Positions 1 through 5,485 of a stretch of 7,184 nucleotides of DNA are shown here, piece by piece (position 1 is the first letter of the stretch; each line of letters opens with the position of its first letter). Location of the stretch: assembly GCA_028819955.1 (NCBI GenBank), contig JAPPKP010000350.1, positions 1 through 7,184 on the forward strand. Direction: 5' to 3'. The translations under genes were made by a program, and so were the position numbers. The notes beneath the pieces are model-generated. The model had not been told where the DNA came from and ran no database searches. It saw only the letters and a program-made list of their open reading frames with translations. Source of the DNA: Rhodospirillaceae bacterium. GTDB lineage: Bacteria; Pseudomonadota; Alphaproteobacteria; UBA828.

Positions 1-2
1 GC

Positions 3-1163
3 TTCGGCCTGCTGTCGCTGGCGATGGCGCCGCTGGTCGACCCCATCAGCCGCGACCTCGGCCTCAGCTACACGACGATGGGCGCTATCCTGGGCGCCTG
101 GCCGCTGGTCTATATCGTGGCCGCCGCGCCCTGCGGCGCATTCGTCGACCGCGTGGGGCTCAAGTGGTCGCTGTTCCTGGCCGCCCTCATCCTCACTGCA
201 TCGGGCGGGCTGCGCGTCGTCGCCGTCGACGCGGCCTCGATGTTCGTGGCGGTCGGGCTGTTCGGCATCGGCGGGCCGCTGGTCTCGATCGGCGCGCCCA
301 AGGCGATCGCGCAATGGTTCGAGGGCGCCGAGCGCGGCTTCGCCCTGGGCGTCTACATCACTGGCCCCTTCCTCGGGCACATCCTCGCGCTGGCGCTGAC
401 CAACAGCGTCCTGATGCCGTTCCTCGACGGGGACTGGCGCCTGGTCCTGTTGATCTATTCCGGCTTTATCCTCGCCACCGGCATCGTCTGGTTCCTGCTG
501 GGGAGCCATCCGATCAACCGCGTGGTCGAGCGGGCCGGGCGCCGCCGCGAGACCGTCGGGGGCCAGCTCGCCGTCTTCGCTGCACTGCTGCGCCTGCCGA
601 GCATTCAGGTCATCCTGGCGATGAGCATCGGCGCCTTCTTTCTTCATCATGCGATTGCCAACTGGCTGCCGGAGATGCTGCGCACGGGCGGCATGGCGCC
701 GGACGAGGCCGGCATCTGGTCGGCGCTGCCGACAGCAGTCGGGATCGTCGGTGCCCTGACGATCCCCAGGCTCGCGACACCGCCCAGGCGCTTCGCGATC
801 CTGATCGCGCTGTCGCTCTGCATCGGCGTGGGCGCGGTGCTGCTGCTGGCCACGGGCGTGCCGGCGCTGGTAATGGCGCTGGTGCTGCAGGGCATCGGGC
901 GCGGCACGCTGATCGCGGTGCTGATTCTGGTGCTGATGGAGACACGCGGTGTCGATCCCCGCAACACCGGGGCGGCGGTGGGGCTGTTCTTCTCTGCGGC
1001 GGAGATCGGCGGCGTGCTGGGGCCGCTCGTGATCGGCGCGATGTGGGACCTGACAGGTGGGTTCGACGCGGGCCTGGGGCTCCTCGGCGCCGTGAGCGTC
1101 GCTATCGTCGGGCTGCTCTACCTCCACCGGGGCATCGAGCGCCGCGACGTCGCCGCGGCGTAA
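3..1163 (+). CDS. MFS transporter (CynX/NimT-like), 5' end outside window
   Basis: Inner-membrane secondary transporter of the major facilitator superfamily. The frame is open from the left edge, so the start and most of the first membrane helix lie outside the window. The first in-frame ATG, at 24, falls within a typical TM1 segment and is unlikely to be the true start. Numbering from that Met, hydrophobic helices follow one another to the end, about eleven being visible. The loop between helices 2 and 3 carries the MFS signature G38-x3-D42-R43-x-G45-x-K47. A basic central loop (about 165-180, including RRR) separates the two six-helix halves. The stretch NWLPEML...GMAPDEAG (about 213-230) resembles cyanate/nitroimidazole-type permeases (CynX/NimT); this is a family impression and the substrate is unknown. 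The gene ends in TAA and converges on the amidohydrolase gene, with repeat copy 1 between them. Confidence 0.85.
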   Translation, partial: FGLLSLAMAPLVDPISRDLGLSYTTMGAILGAWPLVYIVAAAPCGAFVDRVGLKWSLFLAALILTASGGLRVVAVDAASMFVAVGLFGIGGPLVSIGAPKAIAQWFEGAERGFALGVYITGPFLGHILALALTNSVLMPFLDGDWRLVLLIYSGFILATGIVWFLLGSHPINRVVERAGRRRETVGGQLAVFAALLRLPSIQVILAMSIGAFFLHHAIANWLPEMLRTGGMAPDEAGIWSALPTAVGIVGALTIPRLATPPRRFAILIALSLCIGVGAVLLLATGVPALVMALVLQGIGRGTLIAVLILVLMETRGVDPRNTGAAVGLFFSAAEIGGVLGPLVIGAMWDLTGGFDAGLGLLGAVSVAIVGLLYLHRGIERRDVAAA

Positions 1164-1397
1164 CACACGATCCGACCTTACCGGATCACCGTAGCCCGAG
1201 AATCCCCCACCCCGGCCCTCCCCCACGTCATGGCCGGGCTTGTCCCGGCCATCCACGTGTTGGCTCGGGACTCAACGGTTCTGGCGGAGCGAGATGCCCG
1301 GATCAAAGTCCGGGCATGACGAGAGTATTTGCAAGCTCGGGAAGACTGCACAGCCAACCGGAGACTATGCGAACCTCAGAATCAAGACTCCAGTTCT
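1164..1397. other. Convergent intergenic gap with repeat copy 1
   Basis: This 234-bp gap separates the transporter stop from the amidohydrolase stop. Its main content is the palindromic repeat at 1226-1321. A C-rich stretch (about 1205-1225) precedes the repeat, and 1322-1397 shows no recognisable signal. Both flanking genes end here, so transcription from both sides must stop or be processed here. No classic hairpin followed by a T-run was seen, so the repeat hairpins are the best candidates for a bidirectional 3'-end structure. Confidence 0.6.
1226..1321. repeat. Dispersed palindromic repeat, copy 1 (96 bp)
   Basis: The element begins CGTCATG and ends CATGACG, a perfect 7-bp terminal inverted repeat. 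Inside are two perfect 9-bp hairpins: 1230-1238 pairs with 1244-1252 (5-nt loop), and 1294-1302 pairs with 1309-1317 (6-nt loop). The outermost four bases at each end can also pair (1226-1229 with 1318-1321), giving a closed two-armed structure with a 41-nt connector (1253-1293). A second copy lies at 5305-5399 in the same orientation; the first 36 bases match at 32 positions. Such intergenic palindromic repeats occur in many copies in alphaproteobacterial genomes, where they are often read as spurious short proteins. The role is unknown; 3'-end stabilisation or termination is an inference from its position between convergent genes. Confidence 0.85.
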
Positions 1398-2711
1398 TCA
1401 CTCCGCCGCAGCGGCCACCCGGCGCGGTGCCCGGCGGCGCGGCTGGGGCGGCTTGTGGTACGCGCCGTCCTTCATGATCATGAGGATGTTGTTCTTGTCC
1501 TGGAACAGCGTGAGGTCCGCCAGCGGATCGCCGTCGATCATGATGAGATCGGCGAGGTAGCCCTCCTTGACCTCTCCCATCTCGGGAATGCCGCTGCCCT
1601 GCGCGTCGGCGAAGGCGTAGAGCTCGCCGCCCAGCTTGGTGGCGGCGTGCAATACCTCGGCCGGGGTGAAGTCGAAGTAGTTCACGAAGTGCTCGAAGTC
1701 CCGCGCGTCCGTCCCGTGGGGCACCCAGGCGAAGGCATAGTCGCCGAACGGCAGCACGCGGACGCCGCGCGCGTGCAGCTTCTTGACGGTCTCGCTGACG
1801 ATGGCGAGCTCGTGGTGGTGCCGGAGCGCGATCTCGCTCTCGGGCGGCATGCCGAACTCCGCGGACTCGTAGGCCGTGTTGTGGGTGATGCCGATGGCCG
1901 GCACGACGAAGACCTCGTCCTTGGCCTCGACCAGCATGTCGATGGTCTCGTCGTCGGCGTAGGTCGCGTGGTGGATGATGTTGACGCCGTACTTCAGGCA
2001 GAACTGGACCGCCTCCGAGGTCCGCGCGTGGGCGCAGACGCGCCGGTTCCGCTGCCTGGCGACCTGGCAGACCGCCGCCACCTCCTCTTCCGTCATGACG
2101 GTCGTGTCGCCCCTGCCATAGGGATAAACGAACTCGTCGCTCGACGGCATGATCTTGAGGATGTCGACGCCTTCGCGGCACAGCATCCGCGCGGTCTGGC
2201 GGAACTGCTCCTCGCCGTCGCAGATGATCGAGAACGCGCCGTGATACATGTGGAGCTGGCGCGCGTCGCCAAGGCCGCCGGTGACCGTCAGCTCCGGCGA
2301 GGCCGCGAGGACGCGGGGCCCCTCCATCCTGCCCGCGTTGATCTCGTTGCGAATCACGATGTCCATGCGGGTCTTGCCCGTCGCGGCGCAGACCAGGGCG
2401 GTGAAGCCGTGGTCGTAGAGGATCTGGGCGTGGCGCATCGTGATGAGCGTGTTCTCCTCGGGCGGTGTATCGCCGAGGGAATAGAGGCTCGTCCCCTCCT
2501 CCGAATAGCCGATGTGGGAGTGACCGTTGACGAGGCCCGGCATCAGCGTCGCGCCGCCGCCGTCCACCACCTCCGCGCCGTTCCGCTCGATGCGCTTCTT
2601 GCCCTTGACCACCTTCTTGATCCGGTTGCCCTGGACGAGGACCTCGCCCCGGTAGGACTTCTTGCCGGAGCCGTCGAATATCGAGATGTTGGTGAATAGC
2701 GTCTGCGTCAT
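1398..2711 (-). CDS. Imidazolonepropionase-like amidohydrolase
   Basis: Cytoplasmic metal-dependent hydrolase of the amidohydrolase superfamily (437 residues), expected to cleave an amide, cyclic amide or peptide-like bond; substrate unknown. The N-terminal part (1-58) is the composite beta-sandwich, followed by the strand-1 metal motif GHSH with H64 and H66. Further likely active-site residues are K186 (DILKIM, position of the carboxylated lysine in related enzymes), H228 (CAHAR), H247/H248 (IIHHA) and D324 (PFGDYAF). The C-terminal EGYLADLIMIDGDPL (about 383-397) is the usual return to the sandwich domain. The last 20 residues are a Pro/Arg/Ala-rich basic tail, odd for the family. The ATG is supported by AAGGGGG five bases upstream (2717-2723, read on -). 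No signal peptide is seen. It lies downstream of the dioxygenase gene, 221 bp away, so co-transcription is possible but not shown. Confidence 0.9.
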   Translation of the reverse strand: MTQTLFTNISIFDGSGKKSYRGEVLVQGNRIKKVVKGKKRIERNGAEVVDGGGATLMPGLVNGHSHIGYSEEGTSLYSLGDTPPEENTLITMRHAQILYDHGFTALVCAATGKTRMDIVIRNEINAGRMEGPRVLAASPELTVTGGLGDARQLHMYHGAFSIICDGEEQFRQTARMLCREGVDILKIMPSSDEFVYPYGRGDTTVMTEEEVAAVCQVARQRNRRVCAHARTSEAVQFCLKYGVNIIHHATYADDETIDMLVEAKDEVFVVPAIGITHNTAYESAEFGMPPESEIALRHHHELAIVSETVKKLHARGVRVLPFGDYAFAWVPHGTDARDFEHFVNYFDFTPAEVLHAATKLGGELYAFADAQGSGIPEMGEVKEGYLADLIMIDGDPLADLTLFQDKNNILMIMKDGAYHKPPQPRRRAPRRVAAAAE

Positions 2712-2932
2712 GGTCGCCCCCTTGCCCGCTCGACTGTCGGCGAAGGGAGCGCGCCCGGCTCATCTTGTTGTTGTTGGCGCCTGCGCTCCGTCACCCTCGC
2801 ATCGCCGCCCCTGCAACGAACGCGAGCCCGCACCTGCCAGCCGATTCAGCCGAAGTCCTTCCGATTCACCCCGGCTGCGGGCCACAGTGTACTCCCGTGC
2901 CCGGGCCGCAACAATCGAAAGCCCGCGCGGTC
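2712..2932. other. Intergenic gap between dioxygenase and amidohydrolase genes
   Basis: Both neighbours are on the - strand, so this 221-bp gap is the 5' region of the amidohydrolase gene. It holds that gene's Shine-Dalgarno sequence near 2717-2723. It also has a short TTG triplet run (TTGTTGTTGTTGG, about 2765-2777) on the + strand. I found no convincing -35/-10 pair, terminator or conserved protein-coding frame. The gap is long for an operon, so an internal promoter or processing site may be present. Confidence 0.5.
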
Positions 2933-3568
2933 TCAGGCCGGCGGGAGCACGAAGTCGAAGCGCCCGCGCCAGCCGTCGCCGGCACGGTCGAGGCGCATCA
3001 CGAGGTCGTCCCGGAAAATCCAGTCGCCGTCGTTCTCGTCCCGCAGATCGGGAAAGAAGACCTGGGTGGTGAGCACGGGAGTCCCCTCGCCCTGCACCTT
3101 CATGTGAATGTGCGGCGTGCGGCCCGGATAGTGCCCCGGCCGGACGGTCTCGAACCGGAACGCGCCGGCGGCGTCGGTGAACTGATGCCCGCGATAGCGG
3201 AAGCCCCGGTTGTCGTAGTGGCCCAGCTCATCGCAGTGCCAGATGTCGATCACGGCACCGGCGAGCGGCCGGCAGTCGTGCGCCAGTACCAGCCCTTCGA
3301 AGACGAGCGGCTCTCCCTTCGTGTCCGGCTCGCGCAGCATGGTCCGTCGCGGCGTCTGCGGCGTATAGAACGGCCCAGCCGTCCGGGAGCGCGTCCCCGC
3401 CGTGCACTCCGCTGGCGGCGCGAGCCCGAGCCCGCGGTCGGCAGCCGGGCCCGAAAACTGGTAGCCCAGGGAGGCCCAGCCGGTGCGGGCGACCAAGGGC
3501 GCCGCCGCCGCGCCGCCGGCGGCCGCCAGTCCGGTCAGTGCCAATCGGCGCGTGACGAAGCGGTTCAT
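2933..3568 (-). CDS. Tat-exported intradiol ring-cleavage dioxygenase
   Basis: Non-haem Fe(III) enzyme of the protocatechuate 3,4-dioxygenase/catechol 1,2-dioxygenase fold, which opens catechol-type rings between the two hydroxyls. Numbering from the ATG at 3568 (211 residues), the N-terminus reads TRRLALTGL followed by an Ala-rich hydrophobic stretch (about 9-30), a twin-arginine signal with R7 and R8, so the enzyme is probably periplasmic. Expected iron ligands are visible: Y118 (LGHYDN), Y147 (PGHYPG), H153 and H155 (TPHIH), with R150 matching the active-site arginine. GPFYTP (66-71) is the usual entry motif. A TTG start at 3601 would add 11 residues, but it would sit ahead of a normal Tat n-region, so the ATG is preferred; neither has a strong ribosome site. 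The substrate is unknown. It is read divergently from the unknown-protein/asparaginase pair. Confidence 0.87.
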   Translation of the reverse strand: MNRFVTRRLALTGLAAAGGAAAAPLVARTGWASLGYQFSGPAADRGLGLAPPAECTAGTRSRTAGPFYTPQTPRRTMLREPDTKGEPLVFEGLVLAHDCRPLAGAVIDIWHCDELGHYDNRGFRYRGHQFTDAAGAFRFETVRPGHYPGRTPHIHMKVQGEGTPVLTTQVFFPDLRDENDGDWIFRDDLVMRLDRAGDGWRGRFDFVLPPA

Positions 3569-3677
3569 CGTGTGCGCAGGGTAGCCGGTCCTGGTCCGCA
3601 ATTCTAACCGCGGTCATGGCCTGCGGTGAGACATGCGGGTTAAGCTCCGGGAAACCGATCAGGGGGAGGCGACCGCA
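3569..3677. promoter_or_regulatory. Divergent intergenic region, presumed promoters
   Basis: These 109 bp separate the starts of the leftward dioxygenase gene and the rightward unknown-protein gene, so promoters for both must lie here or extend into the coding regions. On the - strand, TAGAAT (3606-3601) matches five of six bases of a sigma-70 -10 box and would give a leader of roughly 25 nt. No good -35 box is found 16-18 bases further up, so this is weak. No operator palindrome is evident. Confidence 0.3.
3662..3669 (+). promoter_or_regulatory. Strong Shine-Dalgarno that sets the start at 3678
   Basis: GGGGGAGG lies eight bases before the ATG at 3678. This favours that ATG over the upstream in-frame ATG at 3633, which has no comparable ribosome site. 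Confidence 0.7.
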
Positions 3678-4253
3678 ATGCCAGCCATCGATCCGAACAC
3701 GGTGCAGTTCACCGGGGAGAATTCCTTCCTGCGGCTCAAGACCGAGGCCGATGGGCCGGAGACCACCGTCTGCGCTCATTGGCGCACGCTGATCTCGCCG
3801 GCCGGACCCGGCACCTGCCTCTTCCTCCGCTCGGACGCGACCGGCGGCGAGGTCAGGCTCTATGCCGACAACATCGGGATGGCGCGATGGATCCAGGGAG
3901 AGTTCGAGTCGATCCTGAACCCGCCCTTCGCCGATACGGCCATGCCCATCGCGGAGGCAGCGTTCTCGCACGATGGCGCCTTCCGCTCCACCTATCGCGA
4001 GATCGTGGACTCGGCAGACGGCCGCATCGAGCTGAGCTGGTCGGACATGGGCGAGCCCTTCATGCTGACGCTGCCGCCGGACAACCCCGACACCGGGCCG
4101 TGGGCGGTCTACAGCTGCCTCACGCCGTGCCGGACCGCGACGCTGGAGGTCGCGGGCACGCGGGCGCAGGGCGGGGCCTACGAGAACGTCATGTTCGAGC
4201 GCCCGGCGAGCTCCTGCTGCCTGGCCTGGTCCGAGACCTGGCTGCGGGGCTGA
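3678..4253 (+). CDS. Conserved-looking protein of unknown function (191 aa)
   Basis: I do not recognise this protein. The ATG at 3678 is chosen for its strong Shine-Dalgarno; starting at 3633 would add 15 residues. The product has no signal peptide or membrane segment, so it should be cytoplasmic. It has many Gly, Pro and aromatic residues and short alternating hydrophobic stretches (about 118-132, 142-160, 178-189), suggesting a mainly beta fold. Six cysteines occur (C32, C47, C147, C151, C180, C181), including a C-x3-C and a CC pair near the C-terminus; whether they bind metal is unknown. Notable segments are TVCAHWRTL (30-38), MARWIQGEFESILNPPF (68-84) and PWAVYSCLTPC (141-151). The stop is 10 bases before the asparaginase ATG, so the two are almost certainly co-transcribed. 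That points to a shared pathway, perhaps substrate binding or an accessory enzyme role (inference). Confidence 0.8.
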   Translation: MPAIDPNTVQFTGENSFLRLKTEADGPETTVCAHWRTLISPAGPGTCLFLRSDATGGEVRLYADNIGMARWIQGEFESILNPPFADTAMPIAEAAFSHDGAFRSTYREIVDSADGRIELSWSDMGEPFMLTLPPDNPDTGPWAVYSCLTPCRTATLEVAGTRAQGGAYENVMFERPASSCCLAWSETWLRG

Positions 4254-4263
4254 GGCGCGCGCG

Positions 4264-5259
4264 ATGCTCCCCAGGGTCGCGATCTTCGCCATGGGCGGGA
4301 CCATCGCCATGGCCGAGCGTAGTGAGCGCGGCGTCGCTCCCTCGCTGGGCGCGGACGCGCTGGTGGAGGCGGTGCCGCAGCTTGCCGAGGTCGCATCCAT
4401 CGAGGCCGAGACCTTCCGCCTGCTGCCGAGCCCCGAGGTCACGATCCCCGATCTGTTCGCGCTGGCCGACGCCATCGAGCAGGCCGTGGCCGATGGCGCC
4501 CAGGGCGCGGTGATCACCCACGGCACCGACACGATGGAGGAATCCGCCTTCGTGCTCGACCGCATCCTCGCCGTCGACGCTCCGGTGGTGCTGACCGGCG
4601 CGATGCGCAACCCGACCCTCGCCGGGCCGGACGGACCGGCGAACCTGCTGAACAGCGTCCGCCTCGCCGTCCACGAGCCCGCGCGGGGCCTCGGCGTCAC
4701 GGTGGTCATGAACGACGAGATCCACGCGGCGCGCTACGTGCAGAAGAGCGTGACCTCGAACCCCGCCGCCTTTCGCTCGATGCCGGCCGGGCCGCTCGGC
4801 TGGTTCGCGGAGGGCGCGCCGAGGCTCGCCGGTCGACCGGGGCCTCGCCGCACGATCGCGGTGACGCGCGACGCCGAGGTCGTGCCGGTGGCGCTGCTCA
4901 CCGTGACGCTCGGCGACGACGGCAGGCTGATCGAGCGGGCGCTGGACGCGGGCTACCGGGGGATCGTGATGGAGTGCACCGGCGGGGGTCACGCTGCGGC
5001 GTGGGTCGCCGACAGGCTCGCGGAGGCGGCCGCGCAAGTGCCGGTGGTCATGGCATCCCGCACCGGGGCGGGAGAGATGCTGCGCCAGACTTACGATTTC
5101 AAGGGCTCGGAGATCGACCTTCTGGCACGCGGACTGATCGGCGCCGGCTGGCTCGACGGCCTCAAGTCGCGTCTGCTGCTCTCGCTGCTGCTGATGGCGG
5201 GCGCCGACGACGCGGCGATCCGCGAGGCGTTCGCCGCCTGGCTCGATCCTACGCCGTAG
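4264..5259 (+). CDS. L-asparaginase family amidohydrolase
   Basis: Hydrolase of the bacterial asparaginase/glutaminase family, converting L-asparagine (or a related amide) to aspartate and ammonia. The 331-residue length is normal. The first signature is AMGGTIA (9-15), with T13 as the likely nucleophile. The second is THGTDTMEE (85-93), with T88 and D89. K161 (VQKSVTSN) completes the catalytic set, and S56 matches the substrate-binding serine. The C-terminal domain follows a linker near 185-200. No signal peptide is seen, so it is cytoplasmic, unlike the exported E. coli type II enzyme. The lid loop after the first signature (about 16-30) has no tyrosine, unlike the Y25 loop of E. coli AnsB, so substrate range may differ. 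TGAGG, overlapping the upstream stop codon, serves as ribosome site eight bases before the ATG, implying translational coupling. The gene converges on the FMN-protein gene. Confidence 0.9.
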   Translation: MLPRVAIFAMGGTIAMAERSERGVAPSLGADALVEAVPQLAEVASIEAETFRLLPSPEVTIPDLFALADAIEQAVADGAQGAVITHGTDTMEESAFVLDRILAVDAPVVLTGAMRNPTLAGPDGPANLLNSVRLAVHEPARGLGVTVVMNDEIHAARYVQKSVTSNPAAFRSMPAGPLGWFAEGAPRLAGRPGPRRTIAVTRDAEVVPVALLTVTLGDDGRLIERALDAGYRGIVMECTGGGHAAAWVADRLAEAAAQVPVVMASRTGAGEMLRQTYDFKGSEIDLLARGLIGAGWLDGLKSRLLLSLLLMAGADDAAIREAFAAWLDPTP

Positions 5260-5485
5260 AGTCTTGTTCGCGAAATTTCGGTGTGTTGCGCACCGCCCCC
5301 ACCACGTCATGGCCGGACTTATTCCGGCCATCCACGCGTTTGCACAGTGACGGGTGGGCTTTGCTGAGAGAGATGCGCAGATCAAGTCCGCGCATGACGA
5401 CATTGACGGAATGGTCGGGTTGGCGGATAGACCTGCCGACATAACTCATACGAACTTTGAAAGGGCGCTTACCCTAAGCCGCGGC
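5260..5485. other. Convergent intergenic gap with repeat copy 2
   Basis: This 226-bp gap separates the asparaginase stop from the FMN-protein stop. It contains a perfect 10-bp palindrome (CGAAATTTCG, 5271-5280), the repeat at 5305-5399, and a small hairpin near the FMN-protein stop (5467-5471 pairs with 5475-5479, 3-nt loop). None is followed by a convincing T-run in either direction, so terminator calls remain weak. Short open frames across the repeat are spurious. Confidence 0.6.
5305..5399. repeat. Dispersed palindromic repeat, copy 2 (95 bp)
   Basis: Second copy of the element at 1226-1321, in the same orientation, with the same CGTCATG and CATGACG ends. Hairpin one pairs 5309-5317 with 5323-5331 (perfect, 5-nt loop). 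Hairpin two pairs 5373-5381 with 5387-5395 with a single A-C mismatch (5379/5389) and a loop one base shorter than in copy 1. The connector (5332-5372) is again exactly 41 nt although its middle has diverged. Two stem pairs differ from copy 1 by changes on both sides that keep pairing: G-C to A-T (5317/5323) and C-G to G-C (5377/5391). Like copy 1, it lies between converging genes. Confidence 0.85.

Noticed and set aside
1303..2763. Long open frames on both strands over the amidohydrolase gene (1303-2763 on -, 1329-2699 on +)
   Set aside because: The products are Arg- or Val/Asp-rich with no family features, while the 1398-2711 frame has full amidohydrolase motifs. They are frame shadows in high-GC DNA.
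2765..3607. 280-codon open frame on the + strand
   Set aside because: It is antisense to the dioxygenase gene, which has a complete set of iron ligands and a Tat signal. The + product has no motif.
3633..3677. Upstream ATG at 3633 as the start of the unknown protein
   Set aside because: There is no ribosome site before it, whereas the ATG at 3678 has GGGGGAGG at ideal spacing.
3228..4709. 493-codon open frame on the - strand
   Set aside because: It spans the dioxygenase gene, the divergent gap and two genes on the other strand, and its product has no recognisable motifs. It is a frame shadow.
5249..5449. Small open frame on the - strand with a GLDLRISL...GRNKSGHD-type peptide
   Set aside because: This is the translation of the palindromic repeat, a common spurious small protein in alphaproteobacterial annotations. 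It has no ribosome site and overlaps two gene ends.
5461..5480. Small hairpin near the FMN-protein stop as a rho-independent terminator
   Set aside because: The stem is only five base pairs with no T-run on the - strand, so I do not call it a terminator.
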